Below are positions 36,028-42,868 of a stretch of 54,155 nt of DNA, piece after piece (within the stretch, counting starts at the first letter, position 1; each line of letters begins with the position of its first letter). The stretch is taken from positions 1 to 54,155 of the forward strand of contig NZ_LTAO01000013.1 of NCBI RefSeq assembly GCF_001590785.1, given 5' to 3'. The notes below the pieces were generated by a model. It did not search any database and was not told the origin of the DNA. It saw only the letters and a program-made list of their open reading frames with translations. Both the position numbers and the translations under genes were made by a program. Source of the stretch: Alkalihalobacillus trypoxylicola. Lineage in GTDB: Bacteria > Bacillota > Bacilli > Bacillales > Bacillaceae_D.

Positions 36028-36660
36028 ATGCCTTATTTACAATTACCTCTTGGTCCTCTACAAACAAATGCATATGTCTTATCTAATGAAAAAAGTGAGG
36101 CGATTATTTTCGACCCAGGTAGTGAATCCGATAAGCTTATTAGACGGCTAAAGGAAGAAAACCTTAAGCCGATTGCTATCCTATTAACACACGCCCATTT
36201 CGACCATATCGGAGCGGTTGATGACATAAGAAAAGAATATTCAATCCCTGTCTATGTATCTAAACACGAAGAAGATTGGTTAGCCAAACCATCTAAAAAT
36301 GGCTCTGGACGATTTTTAGGAGATCCGGTAGTAATAGACGCTGCTGATCATCTTATTACAGAAGAAGGATCTTTTAAAGTAGGTTCCTTTGCTTTTCATA
36401 TTTTTCACACTCCTGGTCATTCACCAGGTAGCTTAAGCTACTATTACAAAAAAGAAAATGTACTCTTTTCAGGAGATGTTTTATTTTCCCAATCCATCGG
36501 CCGAACCGACTTGCCAGGAGGAAATCACGAGTTACTCCTTAAGAGCATTCATACAAAGCTGCTAGATTTACCTGAACAAACATATGTTGCATGTGGTCAT
36601 GGCCAAATGACAACAATCGGTATGGAAATGGACTCTAATCCATTTTTATCTGGCTTTTAA
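36028..36660 (+). CDS. yqgX: metallo-beta-lactamase-fold hydrolase YqgX
   Basis: A 210-aa MBL-fold protein of the glyoxalase II/YqgX group. The metal-binding motif THAHFDH lies at 54-60 (H55, H57, D59, H60). Further ligands are His in TPGHSPGS, Asp in FSGDVLF and His in ACGHGQ. The substrate may be hydroxyacyl-thiol conjugates, but B. subtilis relatives are also linked to bacillithiol-related detoxification; the exact substrate cannot be set here. AAAGGAG precedes the ATG. Confidence 0.9.
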   Translation: MPYLQLPLGPLQTNAYVLSNEKSEAIIFDPGSESDKLIRRLKEENLKPIAILLTHAHFDHIGAVDDIRKEYSIPVYVSKHEEDWLAKPSKNGSGRFLGDPVVIDAADHLITEEGSFKVGSFAFHIFHTPGHSPGSLSYYYKKENVLFSGDVLFSQSIGRTDLPGGNHELLLKSIHTKLLDLPEQTYVACGHGQMTTIGMEMDSNPFLSGF

Positions 36661-36662
36661 CG

Positions 36663-36706
36663 AGCAAAACCGCTCCCTTTTATAGGAAGCGGTTTTAGCT
36701 TTTTTA
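36663..36706. terminator. terminator between yqgX and yqgY
   Basis: AAAACCGCTCCC and GGAAGCGGTTTT form a stem with one mismatch, extended by GC/GC, followed by a T run on the plus strand. It lies between convergent genes. Confidence 0.82.
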
Positions 36707-36720
36707 TGCCTATGTACCTT

Positions 36721-36963
36721 TTAATGTCCAAAGCTTGGAACAAGCAAGAAATGGGTATAAAAAGTAAACCCAACAAAGAAAATCGTACAGTAAGCACCAA
36801 AAATATAGATGTAGACACGTTCAGACAGTTTTAAATAGCTTAATGCCAATAATGCAGCTGTTTGTGCAAAGAATAAAAAGGCCATCTCAGCCATATTACC
36901 TGCAAAAAATAAGACTGCAAAAATCCCTGTCCAAAAAGCTAGGACTCGAAACATGCGATCCAT
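36721..36963 (-). CDS. yqgY: YqgY-type membrane protein (DUF2626)
   Basis: An 80-aa protein with two to three membrane helices (about 7-24, 26-43 and 50-70). It matches the short, strongly conserved DUF2626 family by RMFRVLAFWTGIFAVLFFAGNM. GGGAGTG precedes the ATG. Function unknown. It sits beside yqgX, as in B. subtilis. Confidence 0.82.
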   Translation of the reverse strand: MDRMFRVLAFWTGIFAVLFFAGNMAEMAFLFFAQTAALLALSYLKLSERVYIYIFGAYCTIFFVGFTFYTHFLLVPSFGH

Positions 36964-37125
36964 AATGTCACTCCCTTACATTCAATAAACATTTCCATTT
37001 TATCAATAAATAAAAACGAATACTTTTTTATTATATACGAGTGTCTAATTACTTGTAAATGCTTTAACAGTCACTCTATAAAAAAGAATTGAACATTATT
37101 CACAGCATTTTCATTAATTAACGCT

Positions 37126-37305
37126 CTATTTATCGTTTTTTTTCTTTTGTACAAACATTGATATGCCGAAGGGAATCATTCCAAATGCCCTGTTCATAAA
37201 TGGGGCTTTTTGTAATTCATCCTTCTTCTCTTCTTTATGCCTTGGCTGATCTAATTTTAAAACAACCTGTTCTGTGATGAATTTTACATAATCATTAAAT
37301 GACAT
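37126..37305 (-). CDS. yqzE: YqzE-type small protein near the comG operon
   Basis: A 59-aa basic protein of the YqzE family. The core FNDYVKFITEQVV is followed by a KEEKKDE linker and a C-terminal FGMIPFGISMFV hydrophobic patch. I place the start at ATG 37305, five bases after AAGGGGTGA; the in-frame GTG at 37314 lies within that site. Homologues are found next to comGG. Function unknown. Confidence 0.82.
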   Translation of the reverse strand: MSFNDYVKFITEQVVLKLDQPRHKEEKKDELQKAPFMNRAFGMIPFGISMFVQKKKNDK

Positions 37306-37342
37306 AAAGCTCACCCCTTTCCTTATTAGGGTGTCCTTTTCT

Positions 37343-37852
37343 TTAATTTTTAAGCAAATATTCTTTTAGTTCTTGAATAATTTTTCTAATTGATTTTCCT
37401 GATGTATCAAAAATGATATCAGCAGACTGTTCATAATGCTTTTTTCTTTCTAAATACATCGTCTCGATTTCCTTTTTATTTTTATTTTGAAGCAGAGGAC
37501 GTGATTGATCCCCTGCTAGCCTTTGAAAAATCTCTTCAACTTCACATTTCAAGTTAATAACGATTCCTTTTTCTTTCATAATGCTTACATTATCTTCTCT
37601 AAGGATGATACCTCCACCCGTTGTAATGATTTGTGGAGTTTGCGAAATACTTTGAAGAGCTTCCGTTTCCAAATCTCGGAAAAAACCTTCTCCCTTTTCA
37701 GAAAAAAGCTCACGAATCGCCTTCCCTTCTTTCTCTTCAATCCATTTATCCGTATCGACAACTGTCACACCAAGAGCTTTCCCTAAGCCCTCTCCAATTG
37801 TCGTTTTTCCTGACCCCATAAACCCTGTTAAATAGATGATCTGAGCTTTCAC
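37343..37852 (-). CDS. aroK: shikimate kinase
   Basis: AroK (169 aa) phosphorylates shikimate. Walker A is GFMGSGKT (10-17). The substrate-binding DTD lies near 33-36, FFRDLE holds a conserved Arg, and TTGGGIIL is the glycine-rich loop; the lid has RPLL. I place the start at GTG 37852, which shares one base with the comGG stop (TAGTG) and follows GGAGGT by seven bases. The longer open frame overlaps comGG and is unlikely. It is therefore the last gene of the comGC-GG transcript. Confidence 0.9.
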   Translation of the reverse strand: MKAQIIYLTGFMGSGKTTIGEGLGKALGVTVVDTDKWIEEKEGKAIRELFSEKGEGFFRDLETEALQSISQTPQIITTGGGIILREDNVSIMKEKGIVINLKCEVEEIFQRLAGDQSRPLLQNKNKKEIETMYLERKKHYEQSADIIFDTSGKSIRKIIQELKEYLLKN

Positions 37853-38223
37853 TACTTTACCTCCCAATATTCCTCTAAATAATTCCATTCCTCATTATAG
37901 ACAGCAAAAGCAAACCTTTTCTTTCCATTGATTAGCTCTGCTGTAAACGAAAGTCGATAGCTCACTTCGCTTAATATCTCACTTTTTAGTGTAACGCTAC
38001 CTTGTTCATATTGAAAGACTGTGTTCTCAAGATTTTTTTCAGCTAAGAATAAATAATCATGAAGAGCTAATTGTAAAAGGGAATTCAAAACGATTAGATC
38101 TTCTTGTTCTTCTATAAAACGCTTTTCTTTTAAGTAATAATCCGCTTGAATAAATACCATAACAGACATGGCAGTAACAAATAACAAAACGATAGGTAAA
38201 ACGATTCCACGCTCGTTTTTCAT
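37852..38223 (-). CDS. comGG: ComGG, competence pseudopilus protein
   Basis: A 123-aa minor pseudopilin-like protein. It has one N-terminal hydrophobic helix (about 5-24) with IVLPIVLLFVTAMSV, and a soluble C-terminal domain; it lacks the GFTLIE cleavage motif, as ComGG does elsewhere. It overlaps comGF by four bases (ATGA) and aroK by one. Assignment relies mainly on position and the hydrophobic N-terminus. Confidence 0.83.
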   Translation of the reverse strand: MKNERGIVLPIVLLFVTAMSVMVFIQADYYLKEKRFIEEQEDLIVLNSLLQLALHDYLFLAEKNLENTVFQYEQGSVTLKSEILSEVSYRLSFTAELINGKKRFAFAVYNEEWNYLEEYWEVK

Positions 38224-38687
38224 GTTGGGCTAGGAACTTCATTAAAGCGATATGGCTGTAGCATAAAATGTCTTTCCAACTCACGACCTTCATGATTAAT
38301 GTGACAAATAATCAATGAATCATCCTCTTTACAAGTAAATGTATCAACATTACTCAACATCCTTACATTCCCACTGTAATTTTTCCTATAGATAATATGT
38401 CCTAGATTAGTCAGGGTAAATGACACAGTATCACCATCAGCTCTCCTTAATTCGAATCCTTGATTAATGTTTCTAAACATTATCGCCCCTTTCATCTCTT
38501 GAGATATTTGATTAAAAAATATCGTCTCCTCCATTTTCATACTATAAACATCATAAGTAAGTGTATTTTGAAAGACATTTAATATAAAAGGACTTAATAG
38601 GAGTAAAAGACTTGTTAACGTTAAAGCTAACAATAATTCAAGTAAAGTCATTCCCTTTTCATTATTTTGTTGGCAAGCATACTTCAT
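38220..38687 (-). CDS. comGF: ComGF, competence pseudopilin
   Basis: A minor pseudopilin of the DNA-uptake pseudopilus. The prepilin motif is KGMTLLELLLALTL, cleaved after Gly by ComC, followed by a long hydrophobic helix. Start choice is uncertain. ATG 38687 gives 155 aa but has only AAAAGG adjacent; GGGAGG (38705-38700) is 12-15 bases away. A GTG at 38717 gives 165 aa and lacks a ribosome site. The gene overlaps the end of comGE, so translation is probably coupled. Confidence 0.85.
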   Translation of the reverse strand: MKYACQQNNEKGMTLLELLLALTLTSLLLLLSPFILNVFQNTLTYDVYSMKMEETIFFNQISQEMKGAIMFRNINQGFELRRADGDTVSFTLTNLGHIIYRKNYSGNVRMLSNVDTFTCKEDDSLIICHINHEGRELERHFMLQPYRFNEVPSPT

Positions 38688-38973
38688 CCTTTTGATTAGA
38701 AACCTCCCAGCTAACACAATAGGTTTGGTAGTAATGATTATTGATCCATCTTTCAGTAAATATTGAATCGCTAAAAACTGGTGTAAAAGGAAGGTCTAAC
38801 GAGTGATGAAGGATTACTTTTTCTGCTTTATAAAGAGCTTCTTCTTTATGAAGGAGCATTAATCGCTCATGCTGTAAATGGATAATCATCGGAATTAGGA
38901 GGGCTCCCACCATAGTAAAAATAAAAAAGGAAAGAAGTACTTCTATTAATGTAAATCCTTTAGTACTTTTCAT
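38662..38973 (-). CDS. comGE: ComGE, competence pseudopilin
   Basis: A 103-aa pseudopilin with the classic prepilin signature KGFTLIEVLLSFFIF (cleavage G6/F7, Glu at +5). AGGAAGAG precedes the ATG. It overlaps comGD by 14 bases and comGF by about 26. The product joins the ComG pseudopilus that pulls DNA to ComEA. Confidence 0.87.
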   Translation of the reverse strand: MKSTKGFTLIEVLLSFFIFTMVGALLIPMIIHLQHERLMLLHKEEALYKAEKVILHHSLDLPFTPVFSDSIFTERWINNHYYQTYCVSWEVSNQKDEVCLPTK

Positions 38974-39394
38974 AGCTAACTCTTCCTTTACCTAGATGAA
39001 CCGTAAAATAATAAACTTGGTTATCGATGAGCAATCGTAACGTTCCTGAATTTCTGGGATTTCCTGTTCTTGTAAATCCAATAGATTGATTTCCTAGCGA
39101 ACCAAAACTAAAAGCCATGTCTTCTCTCGGAAAGGGAATTTCTAAATAAAGATCATAAAAAGAAAAACGAATCATAAACTTCTTTGTTCGATTATCAATA
39201 AAAAGATGATTGTGATGTCCATGTGTCATAGCCACATGTTGAGTTAGGAGAATAACCTCTTTAAAGTGAGAAGCGACTTCATCTGCAGAGGGTGTAGGGT
39301 TAAATGACTTAAATAAGATAGAAGGGATTAATAAGAGGATGGTCATTATAACGAGAACCATTAACGTCTCGACTAGTGTAAAACCTTTATTCAT
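38960..39394 (-). CDS. comGD: ComGD, competence pseudopilin
   Basis: A 144-aa pseudopilin with NKGFTLVETLMVLVIM (cleavage G4/F5) and a C-terminal beta-rich domain. I start it at ATG 39394, one base after the comGC stop. A nine-residue extension is possible but would precede the motif with an atypical leader. It is translationally coupled to comGC. Confidence 0.87.
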   Translation of the reverse strand: MNKGFTLVETLMVLVIMTILLLIPSILFKSFNPTPSADEVASHFKEVILLTQHVAMTHGHHNHLFIDNRTKKFMIRFSFYDLYLEIPFPREDMAFSFGSLGNQSIGFTRTGNPRNSGTLRLLIDNQVYYFTVHLGKGRVSYEKY

Positions 39395-39395
39395 T

Positions 39396-39716
39396 TTACG
39401 GGTTAACTCGAACAATTCCATTAGAATCTAATTGTAGAGGAGAGCCATTTGAGCATTGCAGATCCGTTGATCCCTCTGGAAGATTGAGGTATTCACTTAA
39501 AGAATCAATGGACTCTGGCAATTCATTAAAATCAATTTGATAAGCATATACTTGCGATTGGACTATTTTCACCGTTGCCTCACAGCTTTTTGCGTGGGCA
39601 GAATCAGTATTTTTAGTCATATTAGGAACTAAAATGAGTAATAACGCTGAAATCACTAATAAAACAACTAACATTTCAATTAGTGTAAAACCTTCTTCAC
39701 CTTTGATAGGCTTCAT
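39396..39716 (-). CDS. comGC: ComGC, major competence pseudopilin
   Basis: ComGC (106 aa) is the main subunit of the competence pilus. The leader MKPIKGEEG is cut before FTLIEMLVVLLVISALLLILVP (G9/F10, Glu at mature +5). Two Cys (SCEATV and LQCSNG) can form the known disulphide. ATG 39716 follows GAGGTGG by eight bases; the in-frame GTG at 39728 is part of that site. It now stands first in a block separated from comGA-GB by 2.1 kb. Confidence 0.93.
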   Translation of the reverse strand: MKPIKGEEGFTLIEMLVVLLVISALLLILVPNMTKNTDSAHAKSCEATVKIVQSQVYAYQIDFNELPESIDSLSEYLNLPEGSTDLQCSNGSPLQLDSNGIVRVNP

Positions 39717-39837
39717 TTTTGATACCACCTCAAAAAATCGTTTATATTTTGGGATTTTTTTATGGCGTGATTAGAGGAATTGATCGTGTATGGGAGGTAA
39801 AGGTTGGGGTATTCTGGACTTCCTCCTTTCTTTGGAT

Positions 39838-39848
39838 ACTGATATAAT
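39838..39848 (+). promoter_or_regulatory. yidD promoter, extended -10
   Basis: TGATATAAT reads on the plus strand (TATAAT 39843-39848) about 50 bp before yidD. The -35 position is weak. Confidence 0.5.
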
Positions 39849-39896
39849 TAGACAAAGAGTTTAAAATTCCTGCTTGATTTTGAAAGGAATTCAATC

Positions 39897-40133
39897 ATGA
39901 AAAAGATATTCTTAGGCTTAATAAAATTTTATCAAAATTATATTTCTCCACTCACCCCTCCAACCTGTCGATTTTATCCATCCTGTTCTCATTATGGTTT
40001 ACAAGCAATTGAACGTTTTGGGATTTTTAAAGGAGGCTGGCTAACGATTAAAAGAATTAGCAAATGTCATCCATTCCATAAAGGCGGCATTGATTTAGTT
40101 CCTGAAAAAAAACAAAAAAAGAATTCTCCATAA
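39897..40133 (+). CDS. yidD: membrane protein insertion efficiency factor YidD
   Basis: A 78-aa YidD-family protein. It has an N-terminal amphipathic helix ([17 protein letters not shown]), the conserved [19 protein letters not shown] and a C-terminal [19 protein letters not shown]. Three conserved cysteines are present. Relatives help insert membrane proteins with YidC. An extended -10 and a terminator mark it as a separate unit. It lies in the gap that splits the comG genes, opposite in direction to them. Confidence 0.94.
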   Translation: MKKIFLGLIKFYQNYISPLTPPTCRFYPSCSHYGLQAIERFGIFKGGWLTIKRISKCHPFHKGGIDLVPEKKQKKNSP

Positions 40134-40136
40134 CAG

Positions 40137-40175
40137 AAAAAAAGGGTGGAAAGATTTATCTTTCCACCCTTTTTA
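40137..40175. terminator. bidirectional terminator between yidD and the tRNA cluster
   Basis: A perfect stem of about 16 bp (AAAAAGGGTGGAAAGA with TCTTTCCACCCTTTTT) has T runs on both sides. It ends yidD and, on the other strand, the tRNA operon, so it also stops comGA-GB readthrough toward comGC. Confidence 0.93.
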
Positions 40176-40178
40176 GGA

Positions 40179-40251
40179 TGAGCCATGAAGGACTTGAACC
40201 TTCGACCCTCTGATTAAAAGTCAGATGCTCTACCGACTGAGCTAATGGCTC
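40179..40251 (-). tRNA. tRNA-Lys (TTT)
   Basis: A full cloverleaf. The anticodon loop reads CTTTTAA, acceptor GAGCCAT pairs with ATGGCTC. CCA is not encoded. It is the last tRNA of the operon. Confidence 0.95.
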
Positions 40252-40263
40252 ATATTGTTAAAA

Positions 40264-40334
40264 AGCGGGTGATGAGAATCGAACTCACGACATCAGCTTG
40301 GAAGGCTGAGGTTTTACCACTAAACTACACCCGC
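40264..40334 (-). tRNA. tRNA-Gly (TCC)
   Basis: A full cloverleaf with acceptor GCGGGTG/CACCCGC and anticodon loop CTTCCAA. CCA is not encoded. Its 5' half and leader are duplicated at 40448-40483. Confidence 0.95.
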
Positions 40335-40447
40335 ACATTAATATGATGACTATTCACTTATTTTTCATGTCTCTTCCTCTGCTAGCCTTGCTTTGCAGAT
40401 ATTTGTGTCGAGACAACTCGGTGCTTTTTCTTAGATGCTTCGCTCGT

Positions 40448-40483
40448 GGCTGAGGTTTTACCACTAAACTACACCGCACATTA
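40448..40483 (-). pseudogene. duplicated 5' half of tRNA-Gly (TCC)
   Basis: These 36 bases repeat the 37 bases at 40304-40340 (the 5' half of the tRNA-Gly gene plus six upstream bases). The only difference is loss of one C in the acceptor. No 3' half follows, so it cannot be a tRNA. It marks a tandem duplication or an excised insertion. Confidence 0.85.
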
Positions 40484-40504
40484 AAAGTAAAACTTAAAGA
40501 TAAA

Positions 40505-40581
40505 TGGCGCGCCCTGAGAGATTCGAACTCCCGACTTTTTGATTCGAAGTCAAACACTCTATCCAGCTGAGCTAAGGGCGC
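40505..40581 (-). tRNA. tRNA-Arg (TCG)
   Basis: A full cloverleaf with acceptor GCGCCCT/AGGGCGC, anticodon loop CTTCGAA and encoded CCA. Anticodon TCG is less usual than ACG for Bacillus CGN codons. Confidence 0.93.
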
Positions 40582-40592
40582 AGAAGCATTAA

Positions 40593-40664
40593 AGCGGAAG
40601 ACGGGATTCGAACCCGCGACCCCCACCTTGGCAAGGTGGTGTTCTACCACTGAACTACTTCCGC
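40593..40664 (-). tRNA. tRNA-Gly (GCC)
   Basis: A full cloverleaf with acceptor GCGGAAG/CTTCCGC and anticodon loop TTGCCAA. CCA is not encoded. Confidence 0.95.
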
Positions 40665-40671
40665 AATATGA

Positions 40672-40744
40672 CTGGGCTAGCTGGATTCGAACCAACGCAA
40701 TGACGGAATCAAAATCCGTTGCCTTACCACTTGGCGATAGCCCA
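40672..40744 (-). tRNA. tRNA-Gln (TTG)
   Basis: A full cloverleaf with acceptor TGGGCTA/TAGCCCA and anticodon loop TTTTGAT. The variable loop seems to have six bases (CATTGC), one more than in the copy at 44015-44086. CCA is not encoded. Confidence 0.93.
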
Positions 40745-40759
40745 ATATTTATAATTTAA

Positions 40760-40837
40760 TGGGGCGGCTGATGGGAATCGAACCCACGCAATGTCGGAAT
40801 CACAATCCGATGTGTTAACCACTTCACCACAGCCGCC
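40760..40837 (-). tRNA. tRNA-His (GTG)
   Basis: A full cloverleaf with the extra 5' G opposite C73 typical of tRNA-His, anticodon loop TTGTGAT and encoded CCA. The variable loop is also CATTGC. Confidence 0.94.
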
Positions 40838-40843
40838 ACAAAA

Positions 40844-40928
40844 TGGTGGAGGGGGACGGATTCGAACCGCCGAACCCTGAGGGAGCGGATTTACAGTCCG
40901 CCGCGTTTAGCCACTTCGCTACCCCTCC
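40844..40928 (-). tRNA. tRNA-Tyr (GTA)
   Basis: A class II tRNA with a long variable arm, acceptor GGAGGGG/CCCCTCC, anticodon loop CTGTAAA and encoded CCA. Confidence 0.95.
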
Positions 40929-40958
40929 AAAATAGGAGCTTCTTACTTATTAAATTAC

Positions 40959-41035
40959 TGGCGGTCCGGACGGGACTCGAACCCGCGACCTCCTGCGTGA
41001 CAGGCAGGCATTCTAACCAACTGAACTACCGGACC
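40959..41035 (-). tRNA. tRNA-Asp (GTC)
   Basis: A full cloverleaf with acceptor GGTCCGG/CCGGACC, anticodon loop CTGTCAC and encoded CCA. Confidence 0.95.
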
Positions 41036-41038
41036 AGA

Positions 41039-41112
<74 letters not shown>

Positions 41113-41198
41113 ACGTTATAAAGTAATAGATGTTGTTGCTACGAAGAGACATCTTTTTCTTCTGTTGCTTATGACTACAATGTTAAATATGGAAATAA

Positions 41199-41291
41199 TG
41201 GCGGAGGAAGAGGGATTCGAACCCCCGCGCGGTTTAACCCGCCTGTCGGTTTTCAAGACCGATCCCTTCAGCCGGACTTGGGTATTCCTCC
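41199..41291 (-). tRNA. tRNA-Ser (TGA)
   Basis: A class II tRNA with a long variable arm, acceptor GGAGGAA/TTCCTCC, anticodon loop CTTGAAA and encoded CCA. An 86-bp spacer separates it from the initiator tRNA. Confidence 0.94.
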
Positions 41292-41307
41292 GAATATGTA
41301 TATCTTC

Positions 41308-41383
41308 TGGTGGAGCCTAGCGGGATCGAACCGCTGACCTCCTGCGTGCAAAGCAGGCGCTCTCCCAGCTGAGCTAAGGCCCC
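41308..41383 (-). tRNA. tRNA-Ala (TGC)
   Basis: A full cloverleaf with acceptor GGGGCCT/AGGCTCC (one wobble), anticodon loop TTTGCAC and encoded CCA. It is the first gene of the operon. Confidence 0.95.
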
Positions 41384-41411
41384 AACACATTAACTTTTTG
41401 CGACGCTTATT

Positions 41412-41441
41412 ACTATACCACGATCCAAAATTAAAATGCAA
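41412..41441 (-). promoter_or_regulatory. tRNA operon promoter
   Basis: On the minus strand TTGCAT (41436-41441), 18 bases, then TATAGT (41412-41417) with TGG before the -10. It lies about 29 bp before tRNA-Ala, with an AT-rich upstream stretch typical of strong stable-RNA promoters. Confidence 0.72.
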
Positions 41442-41685
41442 CTATTAATTTTATTTTTTTTCACAAGCTCTATTTATAAAGATTTCTCTATGAAGTTAAG
41501 CATATAACTTTGCTTAAGAAGATTCAAGAATAAAGGAGTTCAGGAAGTAAATTAGATTTCTTTATCTTTTAAATTAAGAGTTCATTTCATCATTGCTTTA
41601 TAAGGGAACGAAACCGAGCATTTATTATAAAAAAGTCCTGAATGCTTATGAATCAACTTGCGAAATCACTTATTGATTGAAACGG
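41442..41685. other. AT-rich gene-free stretch upstream of the tRNA promoter
   Basis: No gene, hairpin or known element was recognised. It separates the tRNA promoter from the palindromic element after comGB. Confidence 0.4.
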
Positions 41686-41791
41686 TAGGTAGTGACTCCC
41701 AAAGGAAGAGCGCCGTTTGAAGATCCACTCTGACGACGCTCTTCCTAGTCAGAGTTAGCTGAAGACAAGCCCTTGGGAAGTCCTCTACCTA
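41686..41791. repeat. 106-bp palindromic element with two exclusive inner helices
   Basis: TAGGTAG (41686-41692) pairs with CTACCTA (41785-41791), and GACTCCCAA (41694-41702) pairs with TTGGGAAGTC (41773-41782) with one bulge. Inside, AGGAAGAGCG (41703-41712) pairs perfectly with CGCTCTTCCT (41737-41746). The loop of that hairpin holds ACTCTGAC (41727-41734), a perfect complement of GTCAGAGT (41748-41755) just downstream, which allows a pseudoknot or an alternative fold. No protein is encoded. It may be a structured RNA or a small non-autonomous mobile repeat. Confidence 0.6.
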
Positions 41792-41818
41792 AAGTGAAAA
41801 ACAAAAACTGAAAACTAA

Positions 41819-42868
41819 TTACTGTATAGTGCCTATTAAATTAAACATTGGTAATAAAACAGCTAAAAATAAAAATAAAACAAATAAACCAATCATAATA
41901 AAAAATATCGGTTGAACCATGGTAATAATGGCATTTAAACTGCTATCTACTTCATCAAATAACAATTGACCGTATGACTCTAAGTTTTCACCTAAATATC
42001 CGGTCCTTTCTCCATTTTCCATGACTAATGCTAGTTCTGATGTGAAATAAGATTTTTTCATAATGATTTCCGTAAAAGAATAGCCTTGAGTAAACTCACT
42101 TTTCATTACCTTAACCTCTTCCGAAAAAAATACGATATAATTTTGATTTTCAAAAACGTGTAAAGCCATAGAGACATTCATCCCTGCCTTAATCAGCCTC
42201 CCAAGCTGTAATGAAAAAAAATAAGTAATGACTTGCTTCACTTTCCTTTTCATACCTGGTACTGCTAAAAGACATGTTATCTTTTTTTTCGAAGACCAAT
42301 TTCTTATTTTAAATACATAAAATAAGAATAATAAAATGAGACATGAAGCAAAAACCACAAAAATTAAAGGAATGTGTTCGATGAACATGAAAAAAAATGA
42401 AGTTATTAATGGAGGTGAATTTTGTATAGTATAGAAAAGCTGAGTGAGGTGTGGAACAATGAATTGCTGTATTAAAATTAAAACAATAATCGATAACCAA
42501 ATTAATAACATAGGATATTTCATAACTTTACTTAACTCTTTTTTAACTTTTTCTTTTTTTTGATAGATGATACTAGCTTGTTCAAATCCTTTAGCTAAAT
42601 TCCCCTGTTTATCATAAAAATAGAGAAATGCTAATACATCCTTTGGCAAATCAAATGTTTCAAATGCTTCATATACCGGAATTCCTTTCATAAGCTCTTT
42701 TTCAACCTTTTCATATAAAACTTGAAGTGATGGTTCTGCATAGAGTTTCATAAAGGACAGCGCAATTGATAACGGATAACCTTGTTCCATAAGCTGAGAA
42801 ATCCTTGTTAATTGTAACGATAGCTTCATATGATTCACTTTCAATTTCTTAAGCTTTTTTTCAATCAT
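41819..42868 (-). CDS. comGB: ComGB, polytopic protein of the competence pseudopilus
   Basis: ComGB (349 aa, PilC/GspF family) is the inner-membrane platform protein of the ComG pseudopilus. Three hydrophobic helices are seen (about 118-140, 160-190 and 322-343). The cytoplasmic T2SSF domains contain SQLMEQGYPLSIALSF and LQLGRLIKAGMNVSMAL. The start overlaps the comGA stop by four bases, so translation is coupled. Downstream comGC is not adjacent as in the canonical operon. Confidence 0.92.
   Translation of the reverse strand: MIEKKLKKLKVNHMKLSLQLTRISQLMEQGYPLSIALSFMKLYAEPSLQVLYEKVEKELMKGIPVYEAFETFDLPKDVLAFLYFYDKQGNLAKGFEQASIIYQKKEKVKKELSKVMKYPMLLIWLSIIVLILIQQFIVPHLTQLFYTIQNSPPLITSFFFMFIEHIPLIFVVFASCLILLFLFYVFKIRNWSSKKKITCLLAVPGMKRKVKQVITYFFSLQLGRLIKAGMNVSMALHVFENQNYIVFFSEEVKVMKSEFTQGYSFTEIIMKKSYFTSELALVMENGERTGYLGENLESYGQLLFDEVDSSLNAIITMVQPIFFIMIGLFVLFLFLAVLLPMFNLIGTIQ

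Noticed and set aside
40354-40695. Minus-strand open frame of 113 codons
   Set aside because: It runs through several tRNA genes; its sequence is explained by them.
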